20,744 bases of DNA. Source: a virus. Location: the IMG/VR virus record IMGVR_UViG_3300025138_000476, positions 1 to 20,744 of that record, one strand, 5' to 3'. Shown piece by piece: positions 1-8,396 of this stretch (position 1 is the stretch's first letter; each line of letters starts with the position of its first letter). The notes below the pieces were generated by a model. It was not told where the DNA came from, made no database searches, and saw nothing but the letters and a program-made list of their open reading frames with translations. Both the position numbers and the translations under genes were made by a program.

Positions 1-2274
1 CTGTCCCTCTCTACCAAGATTCGAAAGTTCTATCTCTCTTAATCTTCTTTCGTGTTGAGCTTGTTCAAACTGTTCTTTTAATTGATAATCAAGTTGCTTT
101 AACTGCATATCATATTGAGACTTAGCCTGTACTCTAGCCTGTTCTATCTGCATTTCTGATTGTAGCTCTTGTTGTTTTAACTGAGCAGATTGTTGTGCAG
201 ATTGTTGTTGTAACTCAGCGTTTTGCTGAGAAGCTTGTTGAGCTTGAGCTTGTTGTTCTTTTTGATATTTAGTCCTACGAAGAATTAGCATCTGATTAGC
301 CATCTTAATATTTCTTATAGATCTAATCATGATAGCATCTTCAAGTCTAAGCTCTTTTTGAGCTAATGATACTTGAATATTCTGCTCCATCATTTGTTTT
401 TCTTCCTCGTTAGGAGCAACATCTAGAGTTATTCCAAACTCGTGTATAGATAATTTCTTCATCATATCTATACTTTTCATGGAAGTATCTCCTATAACGT
501 TTGTGTACATTTTATGCAAACCTTTAAAGTTAATAAGGTCCTGCATGCGTACAGTAATGCTTTGAGATACTCTTTTTGTTACGTTAAGGTAAGCGTCATT
601 TATGTCTCTAGTAGCGTTATTAGAAGCTAATAAAGATAATTTCTGAACACCCACTAAGGCTTCGCTAGATGGTTTAGAAGCGTCACGAGCTTCGTTAACA
701 CCAGTCACATCTCTAATCATTTGCATGTTATGATTATAGACACCTATCAAAGTTCCAAAATCCCTACCAATACCATTTTCCAATTCTTGTATAGGCATAG
801 CCCCAGTCATTTGACCTTCATCATCTATACGTCTATAATATATATTACCAGTTTGATCGTAAATCTCTTGAAGCTCCATAGGAGTAAAAGTACCCCCATC
901 ACCTTTAGATACATTCTCTAAAGAACCAACTTCAAACGCTGCACCTTTTGGTCTAGCTTTAGCCAGAACATGTTGTATTTTAAGGTGAGCTAATTGTATT
1001 TGATCAGCAAAAGGAATCATTCTATCAACTAAAGAACGACTCTTCATTTTATATAGATTAGGTTGGTATATAATATAAGACAACTTTGTTTCAGATAAGT
1101 TAGACTTAGGTCTAGGCATATCTTTCATCATACCGTAATTAAAAACATAATCAGTACCTACTATATATTTACCTTTATAAACAACTTTTACTGTAGAACC
1201 TATATCTTCTCTTTTAGTTTTAGACTTCTTAGGCTTCTTGTAGTTAGATGCTTTTTTGTTTACAGAGTACCCACCAAACTTGTTTTCTTTTTTCTCATAC
1301 TTTAAAGAGTGACTAGTAATAAACTCAGCATCTAATATGTTAACGCTAAACTTATCGTAATCATAAGTTTCGTTACCATTATCATAATAAGGTTGTGTAC
1401 CGTAATTGGATGGGTTATTATTTTTACCAGCATACTCTGTGGCTATCTTAATATAATCATCTTCACTTAAGTCATCTCCTGCCTGTTGTTTTAAATCAGC
1501 AATTGTAATAGAATAAATTTCTCCTGCGTGACGTATATTTTTAAAGTCTGACTTAGCAGAAAAAGAAGTTATAAGATTTGCGGGATCTACGTGGCGTATT
1601 TTAACACCTTCTGTTTTAGATATTTCTGTTTTAGCAGCACAAAGACCTAAAACAACAAGATCACGAATCATATAACGCTTTGTCTCGTCATAATCATTAA
1701 CACCTAAAGTGTACTCTATAGCTTTTTCTAAAGCTATTTCTACATTTTGTTTGTAGTTAAGAGCCATAAACATTTCTATCTCTTCAGCATTCTCAGCAAT
1801 AAACCCTTCAGGAGCTAATGGTATACCTGTTTCATCTTCTAATCCTTCAATGAAATCTTTGGAAATCATTTCACCATACATCTTTTTCTTCTTCTCCAAT
1901 CTTTCGTTTGCAGCAATAGGATCTATGGACTCAGCCTTTATGTCGTAATCTTGGTTAACCATACCGTTAACAATAACGTCAACAAACTTAGGTACAATAG
2001 ATACGGGAGTCCAGTCTATATTAAGGTAAGAAGTATCTCCACCTACGTCAAGTAAGTCTTTGTACTTACCTACGTCTTGATTACCCTCAGCGTAAGATCT
2101 GTTACGATTATATCTCATCTTACGATCTCTAAAGAATACGTCACCATTATTGTGCCACTCGTAGTACATGTTTTTAAAGTACTCAAGTCCGTACCCAACA
2201 GCAGCCTTCTCCTCATTAGTTGCTAGAGGTGATGGGTAACCATTTAGTTTTGTTTTATTGTTGTTGTAATTCAT
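1..2274 (-). CDS. Phage portal protein (3' end beyond window)
   Basis: The minus-strand frame is open for all 758 codons from the ATG at 2274 to the window edge, so the stop and extreme C-terminus are missing. Portal proteins form the dodecameric ring at the capsid vertex through which DNA enters and leaves. The assignment rests on position directly after the large terminase, on length, and on a layout I associate with portals of Bacteroidetes phages: an alpha/beta core, then a region with VYNHNMQMIRDVTGVNEARD and a helical stretch starting EALVGVQKLSLLASNNATRD. The last roughly 100 residues are a Gln-rich coiled coil (many QQ, QAQ and LKQQ steps), typical of a portal crown or barrel extension. 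The start codon overlaps the terminase stop as ATGA, implying translational coupling. No single invariant motif proves the function, so it is inferred from context plus fold-like layout. Confidence 0.85.
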   Translation of the reverse strand, partial: MNYNNNKTKLNGYPSPLATNEEKAAVGYGLEYFKNMYYEWHNNGDVFFRDRKMRYNRNRSYAEGNQDVGKYKDLLDVGGDTSYLNIDWTPVSIVPKFVDVIVNGMVNQDYDIKAESIDPIAANERLEKKKKMYGEMISKDFIEGLEDETGIPLAPEGFIAENAEEIEMFMALNYKQNVEIALEKAIEYTLGVNDYDETKRYMIRDLVVLGLCAAKTEISKTEGVKIRHVDPANLITSFSAKSDFKNIRHAGEIYSITIADLKQQAGDDLSEDDYIKIATEYAGKNNNPSNYGTQPYYDNGNETYDYDKFSVNILDAEFITSHSLKYEKKENKFGGYSVNKKASNYKKPKKSKTKREDIGSTVKVVYKGKYIVGTDYVFNYGMMKDMPRPKSNLSETKLSYIIYQPNLYKMKSRSLVDRMIPFADQIQLAHLKIQHVLAKARPKGAAFEVGSLENVSKGDGGTFTPMELQEIYDQTGNIYYRRIDDEGQMTGAMPIQELENGIGRDFGTLIGVYNHNMQMIRDVTGVNEARDASKPSSEALVGVQKLSLLASNNATRDINDAYLNVTKRVSQSITVRMQDLINFKGLHKMYTNVIGDTSMKSIDMMKKLSIHEFGITLDVAPNEEEKQMMEQNIQVSLAQKELRLEDAIMIRSIRNIKMANQMLILRRTKYQKEQQAQAQQASQQNAELQQQSAQQSAQLKQQELQSEMQIEQARVQAKSQYDMQLKQLDYQLKEQFEQAQHERRLREIELSNLGREGQ

Positions 2275-4364
2275 GCTTTTATTTGTTTGCTAAACATTCC
2301 TTTGTTACTATATCTTTTAACTAAAGGGGATGAGACCTTTAATTCTACTTTTGCTTTAATATATTTTTGAGAAGCCAACAAAGCTAATGATGAAGATATA
2401 CTAGCATCATATTTTGTTCTATTGTCTATCTCAAACCTACTCCAATCATCGAGTAAGGTATTAAAAAAACACCTTCCTATCTCACCTGTATTTGCATCGT
2501 AACCAACGTGGTCATATATATAGGTTGCTATAGCTTCTGCTTGAGCATTTATTACTGCAGCTCCAGAGCCAGGTATTCCTTTTGTTTTTTGTTTTCCTCT
2601 ACTCCACTCTGTATGTGTCATGTCAGGTCTATCCATTAAGTACTCGTAATAACCTCTGTTTTCAAAGTACTTTAGTATACCAACTTTGTTGTTCTCCACT
2701 AATATTTGACACCCATAAAATACACACATCTTAATCATGTCTTCGTAAAATATCTCCGCTTTAGGTGGTCTATTAATGTACTCACAAACAAATTGCATAG
2801 ACGCATCACTTCCCATGCTAAATTTATGAAAAACATGAGCAGCAGCATCAGATCTCCTACCATCAGTAGTGGTGTCATGATCATAAGGGTCGCAACCTGC
2901 AACCAAGCTGTCTGCTTTACCAGGAAATTTCTTACTAAACCTAGAAGAAATAATATTTTGATCTTGAGTTTCTGGAACCCAAGTAACTTCCCATCTACCT
3001 TTTCTGTGAGGTATCCACATAACTTCAGTATCACGTACTCCATTTTTCCAAACAAACTCACCCCTTGTTGTAGGAGTATTATTAACTTCGTTATAATCCA
3101 TCTGTTGATATATTCTTTCTACATCAAATATACAACTTTGTGTATCATTTCTAAAAGCCTCCTCCATAGTAAAGGGAAATTGTCTTTTAAATTCAGATAA
3201 AGCAGTAGTATCGTTTTTTAAAGCGTTTCTTCTATTTTGTATATAATCCTTAGCTCCAACCTCTATAGGCATATCATCAATACCCATTACTGATTTTTTT
3301 GGAGTGTCAACAACACTATACCCATACTCATCAATAAAACCTTCTAAGTTATCAAAGGCAGGTATAAATAATTTATACAAACCACTTTTAGTTCTACCGT
3401 TAAGATCTTTTTCATCAGTATTAGAGTCATAAAATATATCTTTAAACTCCGCACCACCATCTTGTTGTTTGTTAGCAGTAGATCCCATCATACATTTACC
3501 TACAACCTTTCTACCTAGAAGTAAACAAGTCTGAGTTACACTCCAATTTTTTTTTATAGAGTTTTGACCCGTCCACTTACCAGCCTCATCATGTACTAGA
3601 AGTTTAAGCTTCATACCATCATAGCTGTTATCAGAAGTATTCTTCCAGTCTATGGTAGAGTTTAAAGCTTCAGATTCCTCTATGTGTTTTTGATTTCTTG
3701 TTATCTTCTTAGCAGGCTCTCTAAATGCTAGCTCTACACGAGGATTACTAGAACCATCTTGTATAGGCTGAAAAAAGAAAGGGTAGTTACGATATATACG
3801 AACTACCTTATCAGTAAACATTGTCTTGGCATCTGAACCAGTTTTAGATAACAACCCAAAGTTACTGTCGTATACTTGAGTTGCTAAATTTACTATCTCA
3901 CCACTAGCCATATAAGAAAAACCACTACGTCTGTTTTTAAGAAAACACATACCGTAAGAGTTTTTATCTTTTTTGCACGCTTCCCAAAAAATAAAGAACG
4001 TTCTGTTAGCGTCTCTGTAATCAGGATAACCAACATCAATTTTACTCCACTGGATAAACATATAATGAGATCCAGTAATGTAGGTAGGAACACCGTTGTT
4101 ATAGAACCACAACCCGTCCCTTCTACGCCTAAATTCTTCGTCTATGTAATCAACATAGTCAGAACCGTTTTCTCTTGTTAAACCCTTTGGTATAGCTTGC
4201 CTTTTCCACATCTGTTGTTTCTTAGGCAGTCCGTAATAAAGTATATCTTTTTTATATCTAGGTTTCTTGGGTAGAACTATCTTTAAGTTATCAAACTCTA
4301 AGACCTCTCCTTCGTTACCCTCTATTAAATATACACTACTACTTTCTTGCATACCTTTCTGCAA
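2271..4364 (-). CDS. terL: Terminase large subunit (ATPase-nuclease)
   Basis: This is the 697-aa DNA-packaging motor, which docks on the portal, hydrolyses ATP to translocate DNA and cuts the concatemer. The N-terminal ATPase has a degenerate Walker A at about residues 142-150 (LKNRRSGFS), a Walker B at 255-260 (LLVHDE; D259, E260) and a coupling motif MMGSTAN at 292-298. The C-terminal RNase H-like nuclease shows its acidic triad in order: D492 in LVAGCDPYDHD, E557 in ILVENN, and D653 in TKYDASIS. Length fits the larger terminases of marine phages. A second in-frame ATG lies four codons in (4352), so the exact start is uncertain. The upstream gene overlaps by 26 nt and the portal start overlaps its stop. 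The Walker A lacks the canonical GKS/T lysine position but has arginines there, which is common in phage terminases. Confidence 0.95.
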   Translation of the reverse strand: MQKGMQESSSVYLIEGNEGEVLEFDNLKIVLPKKPRYKKDILYYGLPKKQQMWKRQAIPKGLTRENGSDYVDYIDEEFRRRRDGLWFYNNGVPTYITGSHYMFIQWSKIDVGYPDYRDANRTFFIFWEACKKDKNSYGMCFLKNRRSGFSYMASGEIVNLATQVYDSNFGLLSKTGSDAKTMFTDKVVRIYRNYPFFFQPIQDGSSNPRVELAFREPAKKITRNQKHIEESEALNSTIDWKNTSDNSYDGMKLKLLVHDEAGKWTGQNSIKKNWSVTQTCLLLGRKVVGKCMMGSTANKQQDGGAEFKDIFYDSNTDEKDLNGRTKSGLYKLFIPAFDNLEGFIDEYGYSVVDTPKKSVMGIDDMPIEVGAKDYIQNRRNALKNDTTALSEFKRQFPFTMEEAFRNDTQSCIFDVERIYQQMDYNEVNNTPTTRGEFVWKNGVRDTEVMWIPHRKGRWEVTWVPETQDQNIISSRFSKKFPGKADSLVAGCDPYDHDTTTDGRRSDAAAHVFHKFSMGSDASMQFVCEYINRPPKAEIFYEDMIKMCVFYGCQILVENNKVGILKYFENRGYYEYLMDRPDMTHTEWSRGKQKTKGIPGSGAAVINAQAEAIATYIYDHVGYDANTGEIGRCFFNTLLDDWSRFEIDNRTKYDASISSSLALLASQKYIKAKVELKVSSPLVKRYSNKGMFSKQIKA

Positions 4365-4626
4365 AAGACCCTTTAAAGTCTTTCTTTTCTTCTATTAAGG
4401 ATTCACCTTCTTTTATTCTATCTTCAAGATTTTTTATTCCTAACAAAATCTCTTGACAGTCTTCAAAGCACTCTCTCTTTGCTTTAATTGCTTGCCTTCT
4501 CTTAGCGTCATCTTCTTCTATTAAAGGCTTACCTATCTCTTCTATTAAAAGATCTACAGCTCCTTTACTTGCTTCTATCAGCTTCTCTAAAGTTTCAAGA
4601 GCGTAATTATTATTGCTACTCTTCAT
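4339..4626 (-). CDS. Small charged coiled-coil protein, terminase small-subunit candidate
   Basis: A 95-residue protein starting MKSSNNNYALETLEKL. It is almost entirely helical in appearance, rich in Glu, Lys and Leu, with heptad-like spacing (LIEEIGKPLIEE, LLGIKNLEDRIKEGESLIEE). I chose the ATG at 4626, which overlaps the upstream gene by 11 nt. An in-frame ATG at 4641 would add five residues (MLSVS) and is not excluded. It lies immediately before the large terminase and overlaps it by 26 nt, the usual place for a small terminase subunit, which recognises DNA and forms an oligomeric ring. No helix-turn-helix is obvious and the protein is shorter than most TerS, so the role is a positional inference. 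It could equally be a scaffold or chaperone-like coil. Confidence 0.7.
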   Translation of the reverse strand: MKSSNNNYALETLEKLIEASKGAVDLLIEEIGKPLIEEDDAKRRQAIKAKRECFEDCQEILLGIKNLEDRIKEGESLIEEKKDFKGSFAERYARK

Positions 4627-5185
4627 ACTTACAGATAACATCTATGTTTCGCATGCGTAGAAGTTTTCTGCCTTCTATATCCATGTCGTACTCAGAGTTT
4701 TCAGTCCACATAACTCTATCCCCTTTCTCAACTCCTTGCTCCTTAATCCAATCGTTAATAATAACTGCGTGACCATGTAGCTCTACTTCTGATGCTGAAG
4801 CCTCTAAGAGTATTCCAGACTCAGACTGCTCTGGTTCTTTCATCTCTTGCTCCATAAAATTCCAAACACCAACAGGTATGTACTCATCATTCCTTTTAAC
4901 AAGGTATATCTGTTCTGCAGACGATTGATATATATTCTTTCTATCTGCGTGTTTTACTTCGTTTACAGGTGTTGCTATAAAATGGTGAAACCAAACTTTA
5001 TCACCTTCTTGTATTCCTGTTTCTTTAGAGTCGTGGATTGGTGTTTTATACACCGTACCATATTGTCTAGCTAACTTCATTGGATCGTAAGATGTATCTC
5101 TGTACATCTCCTTACCATTTATTGTTATTGTATCCTCTGTTTCTTTTTCTACCTCTATCCAGTAGATGTCTCTAATTGGCTTCAT
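4616..5185 (-). CDS. Tandem GroES-like (Cpn10 fold) co-chaperonin
   Basis: A 189-residue protein that I read as two GroES-like beta-barrels in series. The second half (about 120-189) follows Cpn10 order closely: SESGILLEAS at 121-130 in place of the mobile loop with its I-V/L-L hydrophobic triplet, then HGHAVIIN, then GVEKGDRVMW at 151-160 (compare VKVGDIVIF in GroES), an EYDMDIEG stretch, and a C-terminal LLRMRNIDVI (compare VLIMSESDIL). The first half (about 5-108) repeats the pattern with YGTVYKTP, GIQEGDKVWFHHF at 57-69 and AEQIYLVKRNDEYIPVG. GroES caps the GroEL chamber; phages such as T4 (gp31) encode their own to fold the capsid protein. It lies among packaging genes, 30 nt downstream of the 92-aa gene, and overlaps the next gene by 11 nt. 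The assignment is by motif order read by eye, not by a search. Confidence 0.62.
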   Translation of the reverse strand: MKPIRDIYWIEVEKETEDTITINGKEMYRDTSYDPMKLARQYGTVYKTPIHDSKETGIQEGDKVWFHHFIATPVNEVKHADRKNIYQSSAEQIYLVKRNDEYIPVGVWNFMEQEMKEPEQSESGILLEASASEVELHGHAVIINDWIKEQGVEKGDRVMWTENSEYDMDIEGRKLLRMRNIDVICKYEE

Positions 5186-5215
5186 TTTATTGTCTTAAAT
5201 TTAATTGTATTTCTT

Positions 5216-5494
5216 TTACTTAACCTCGTACCCTTCTTCCAGTACCGCAGTGTTATACTCTATAGCTGTAGGTTGAGAGAAAAATCTCTTCCATGGCTTA
5301 GAAAACTCTTCACCATCCATTTTAATATACACATCGTATACTACCTGTTGATGTTTATACCAAGCTCTTTCGTCTTGAATTATTGCTGTAACTTTTAAAG
5401 AACCTCCAAGCATCTTTTGACCTACCTGATAAGTCAATCCTTGCTTTAGGTCCCCTATGGTTATCTTCCTTATAAGGGGATTTGTTGTTTCCAT
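5216..5494 (-). CDS. Small beta-rich phage protein of unknown function
   Basis: A 92-residue protein I do not recognise. It opens METTNPLIRKITIGDLKQG and looks beta-rich, with a central VTAIIQDE strand and a YDVYIKMDGEEF strand, and an aromatic/basic patch KPWKRFF near residue 70. There is no signal peptide, membrane segment or cysteine. It is separated by 25-30 nt from its neighbours in the leftward operon, between the fibre-like gene and the GroES-like gene. The leader is an A/T-only run without Shine-Dalgarno, as elsewhere in this window. The tight operon and good codon continuity support a real gene; its role may be in virion assembly by context only. Confidence 0.75.
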   Translation of the reverse strand: METTNPLIRKITIGDLKQGLTYQVGQKMLGGSLKVTAIIQDERAWYKHQQVVYDVYIKMDGEEFSKPWKRFFSQPTAIEYNTAVLEEGYEVK

Positions 5495-5519
5495 TTTTTC
5501 TTTAATTTAAATTTAATTT

Positions 5520-7061
5520 TTATTCGTATAAGTTTCTTGAAAGCTTTATAAATCCAACCTGTATGTTTTTAGATGCTGTTGTTCGTGTAGCAACACCAAT
5601 TTGAGGTTTTAAATTAATATCATCAGTTAAAGCTAAAGATTTTGTTGTAGCTACAGCTTGAGTTGCTCCACCTGTTGTTGCAGATGTAACTAATCCATAT
5701 TGTACATTATTTACAAAGACACTAACTTTTCTATTTGAATCTATTTCAATTCTTAATCTGTATACAGTATTTACAGCAACAACAACACTTAAGTTTGTTA
5801 TGTAATCAGTTCCAGAAACACTGTAACCAAAATGTAGGTTAGCATTTGTAGTTAATGTAGCTATAGTATCTGTTGTGTCATAAAAAAAGAAAGCTTGATT
5901 AGCATCTGATGCAATATCAAATATGTCTGACCTTATTTTTAATCCAGCTAAAAAAGCCATAGCAGCTACGCTAGAACCTGTAGCTATAGATGCGTTAAAT
6001 ATTACTTGATTTTCTGTACCAAAACCAACAGAACCCCAAGCAGAAGGACTAAATCCATCTGGCAACTCAGTATCTGTTCTTGGTGCTAATATAGTTCTAT
6101 CATTATTAGAAGTACCAGTAAGCAATTTTATACCAGCAAAATCTGAATGTCTTGTTACTTTATCACCTCCTATAGATGATACACCTGCATCTAATCCAAC
6201 TATACCTAAATTTTGATTAGCAATAATATGAGGGTCTATATCAAAAAGAAGAGTATAAATCATAGCAGAAACGTCTGTTGCGTTAGTTCCTAATCTAATC
6301 TTGCAAGAACCAGCAGTAACATCATTTACCATTACATTTATAATAGCATTATCTGCAATAGCAGATGCACCATCTTTTAATGTTACCACAACATTAGATG
6401 AGTTTGTTATTAAGTTATTATTTAAAGTAAACTCTACAGTATCTGTAGCTGATAAATCAACAGACTGCATAGTAATTTGACCATGCTTTGCGTTTAAAGT
6501 TACAGCTGTTGTTGCATTACTTGCTTGACCAACTGTAGCACTTTGAGTAGTTGGTATTTGAACAAAATTTTCTATAAGTTCATATCTATCATCAGACTGA
6601 GATAAAGATCCACTTATGTTAAGATTACCATTTTGATCTAACCTCATCTTTTCAGAACCATTGGTACTAAAAGACATGTTATTGTCAGAATGATTATATA
6701 CTATTTTTCCTGCGTCATTATCGCTAGCGTCACCAAAATATATATTACCAGAAGAAGAAGCACCAGAAAGTATAGATAAACCTGAATCCGTAGAGTTCTC
6801 TAAAGTTAAGGTGTTTGCAAAAACGCTAGACGTGACAGATCCTGCACTAACAGAAACTACATGAAGTAATCCGTCAGGAGCATTACCACCTGTCCCTATA
6901 CCTACTTTTAAAAACTCAGCCTTATCAGTAGATAGACTCATAGACGTTAGGTTACCAGCACCTGTTTCTACTCTCTTTAATGAAGTATCTAATACTTCGC
7001 TAGATGTTTGAATTAAGTTTTTATACGTAGACGATATTGATTTTCCTTTTAACGTAGACAT
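5520..7061 (-). CDS. Tail-fibre-like structural protein
   Basis: A 513-residue Ser/Thr/Ala/Asn-rich protein with the low-complexity beta style of phage fibres. Residues about 1-45 form a helical lead-in. From about 50 to 160 there are fibre phrases shared with the plus-strand fibres: LKVGIGTGGNAPDGLLHV, GNIYFGDAS, and SEKMRLDQNGNLNISGSL. The rest (about 165-513) looks like a compact beta-sandwich with GFSPSAWGSVGFGTENQVIF, VYRLRIEIDSNRKVSVFVNN and IQVGFIKLSRNLYE, reminiscent of LamG/concanavalin-like carbohydrate-binding folds. It probably forms a trimeric virion appendage that contacts the cell surface. It begins one nucleotide after the holin stop, so it shares the late operon with lysis and packaging genes although the other fibres are on the opposite strand. 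No intramolecular chaperone domain with a clear cleavage motif is seen. Confidence 0.75.
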   Translation of the reverse strand: MSTLKGKSISSTYKNLIQTSSEVLDTSLKRVETGAGNLTSMSLSTDKAEFLKVGIGTGGNAPDGLLHVVSVSAGSVTSSVFANTLTLENSTDSGLSILSGASSSGNIYFGDASDNDAGKIVYNHSDNNMSFSTNGSEKMRLDQNGNLNISGSLSQSDDRYELIENFVQIPTTQSATVGQASNATTAVTLNAKHGQITMQSVDLSATDTVEFTLNNNLITNSSNVVVTLKDGASAIADNAIINVMVNDVTAGSCKIRLGTNATDVSAMIYTLLFDIDPHIIANQNLGIVGLDAGVSSIGGDKVTRHSDFAGIKLLTGTSNNDRTILAPRTDTELPDGFSPSAWGSVGFGTENQVIFNASIATGSSVAAMAFLAGLKIRSDIFDIASDANQAFFFYDTTDTIATLTTNANLHFGYSVSGTDYITNLSVVVAVNTVYRLRIEIDSNRKVSVFVNNVQYGLVTSATTGGATQAVATTKSLALTDDINLKPQIGVATRTTASKNIQVGFIKLSRNLYE

Positions 7062-7062
7062 A

Positions 7063-7449
7063 TTATTTTTTCTTTATTTTTTCTATAGACCTACCAGCAA
7101 AGTAAGCTCCGTATACTGTTATTAATAATGTTTGATATATTGGTATGTAGCTTTCTTGAATTGCAAAATCTCCTATATTACCGTCAAACATTGACAAAAC
7201 TACAAAAATTGCTGTTAAGAAGATGCAAATCAGAGGTCTAATGTTTTTACTAAGCCAATTGTCAGACTTCATGTCAGCTTCCCATCGCCTTGTAACTTGT
7301 TCTTGAGCCTGAGACTCTGCCTTAATTAAAACCTCTTCCATGGCTTTTTTTGCAGCCATCTTTTCATCTTTAGACGTGGTAAGGTTATCAAGTATATCTC
7401 CTACTTGTTTTACAACTCCTCCCCCTAGTATGTCTAAAAGTTTACTCAT
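7063..7449 (-). CDS. Holin, GTA_holin_3TM-like
   Basis: A 128-residue membrane protein. A helical, charged N-terminal half (about 1-62) is followed by the motif DNWLSKNIRPL at 63-73, which is characteristic of the gene-transfer-agent type 3TM holin family as I know it. Two hydrophobic segments follow, about 73-88 (ICIFLTAIFVVLSMF) and 104-118 (IYQTLLITVYGAYFAG), then a basic tail EKIKKK. It should accumulate in the inner membrane and open it at lysis time. It follows the endolysin directly: the endolysin stop and this start share one base (TAATG). This placement supports the holin call. Confidence 0.8.
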   Translation of the reverse strand: MSKLLDILGGGVVKQVGDILDNLTTSKDEKMAAKKAMEEVLIKAESQAQEQVTRRWEADMKSDNWLSKNIRPLICIFLTAIFVVLSMFDGNIGDFAIQESYIPIYQTLLITVYGAYFAGRSIEKIKKK

Positions 7450-7919
7450 TATATGTTAGGTAAATCTTCTGGTGCGTACTTATACTTAGTGTCGTTGTCC
7501 TCATCCTTATAAGCAATGAGAACTTGCTTTCTATTTTTTTCTTCTTTGAGGGATAGGTGAATCCAAGAATAATCAAACTCGTTAATCATTTGATCAAACT
7601 CAATATCACTTTCTAAAACCCAATCGTAAATTTCTTTATTACACATATTGCCTTCTTTCCAAAATTGCAGGTCAAGTGCTTGACCCTTAGTATGTTGCGA
7701 CTTATTACTTCCATTAATAGCACGATTGAGTGACGGGGAACGATAACCACTACTAATCCTAATAGGACCAAGATCGTCACGCATAGGTTGAATAATACTT
7801 GTAATGATTCTTTGCAAATTTTTAAGGTGTTCCTTTTTCGGTTCATTGCTTATTCCTAATCTTTTAGCTGTATTGCTTCTTATAATTTCTGATAATACAA
7901 AATTCTTACTTAGTCTCAT
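7449..7919 (-). CDS. Endolysin, M15 family peptidase (D-Ala peptidase type)
   Basis: A 156-residue peptidoglycan peptidase. The Peptidase_M15 signature is complete: ISSGYRSPSLNRAI at 56-69, then SQHTKGQALDL with zinc ligands H76 and D83, a catalytic acidic residue around E114 in INEFD, and the third ligand H121 in WIHLS. It would cleave peptide cross-links in the host wall once the holin lets it through, since there is no signal peptide. The length is typical of single-domain phage M15 endolysins without a wall-binding module, as expected for a Gram-negative host. Its start lies 14 nt inside the preceding gene and its stop overlaps the holin start, so the three are translationally coupled. 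Confidence 0.92.
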   Translation of the reverse strand: MRLSKNFVLSEIIRSNTAKRLGISNEPKKEHLKNLQRIITSIIQPMRDDLGPIRISSGYRSPSLNRAINGSNKSQHTKGQALDLQFWKEGNMCNKEIYDWVLESDIEFDQMINEFDYSWIHLSLKEEKNRKQVLIAYKDEDNDTKYKYAPEDLPNI

Positions 7920-8235
7920 AATTATCTTTTTCGTGTTTAGACATTAAATGAAAATCTTCATATATTTTTAATCTAAGCTCTTCTATGTCTTTGTTGATTT
8001 GTTCTATGTCTTTTTCAATTTCTTGAAAGTTTTGTAAAGTTAGTTTACTATTTAAATCAACCTCTAACCTAGTAACCTCTACTTGCTCTGGAACAGGAAG
8101 TCTTTTAGCTTCTTCAATATCTCCTTGCAAAACTATATATTCTCCCACAAGTAATACAATAGCAGCACCTACAGCAAAGAAAGACTTAACACTAATTACA
8201 AAAGTTTGATCTTGTATTTCTTTTTCTACTTCCAT
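7906..8235 (-). CDS. Single-TM coiled-coil protein, candidate inner-membrane spanin
   Basis: A 109-residue protein with a short N-terminal cytoplasmic segment (1-15), one hydrophobic helix at about 16-38 (FFAVGAAIVLLVGEYIVL), and a long charged coil at about 60-95 (IEKDIEQINKDIEELRLKIYEDF). That layout, with position directly upstream of the endolysin, matches Rz-type inner-membrane spanins, which disrupt the outer membrane of Gram-negative hosts after wall degradation. No nested or neighbouring lipoprotein partner with a lipobox was found, so the spanin call is tentative. It could also be a holin regulator. It overlaps the upstream small ORF by 10 nt and the endolysin by 14 nt. Confidence 0.7.
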   Translation of the reverse strand: MEVEKEIQDQTFVISVKSFFAVGAAIVLLVGEYIVLQGDIEEAKRLPVPEQVEVTRLEVDLNSKLTLQNFQEIEKDIEQINKDIEELRLKIYEDFHLMSKHEKDNYETK

Positions 8236-8396
8236 TTTTTAAATTCTTTAACTATTTTTATAACGGTAAATATAAAAGCAGCAGCCATGGATAAAACCTG
8301 AAGCCCTTCGTTAATATTAGTTAGAGAAAGCGATAACGCCCCTGCGTTAGCTAATATTGTTTCAGTAGTATCTTTGTCTAGTAACAAGAGCAACAA
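8226..8396 (-). CDS. Small membrane protein with TTG start
   Basis: A 56-residue reading frame that any ATG-only search misses. The protein begins (TTG) LLLLLDKDTTETILANAG, followed by LSLTNINEGLQVLSMAAAFIFTVIKIV and the basic end KEFKKWK. One hydrophobic helix with a Lys/Trp tail resembles small holin-like or accessory proteins of Bacteroidetes phages. The only in-frame ATG would leave 20 residues, and a TAA stop sits two codons upstream of the first TTG, so initiation must use one of two adjacent TTG codons (8396 or 8393), or ribosomes must slip in from the upstream Cys-rich ORF. It fills what would otherwise be an unexplained gap in the operon and overlaps the next start by 10 nt. Confidence 0.6.
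   Translation of the reverse strand: MLLLLLDKDTTETILANAGALSLSLTNINEGLQVLSMAAAFIFTVIKIVKEFKKWK

Noticed and set aside
721-921. 66-codon plus-strand frame
   Set aside because: Antisense to the portal gene, with no promoter, leader or recognisable motif.
2706-3200. 164-codon plus-strand frame
   Set aside because: Lies wholly antisense to the terminase; its composition follows from the terminase codons and there is no leader or promoter.
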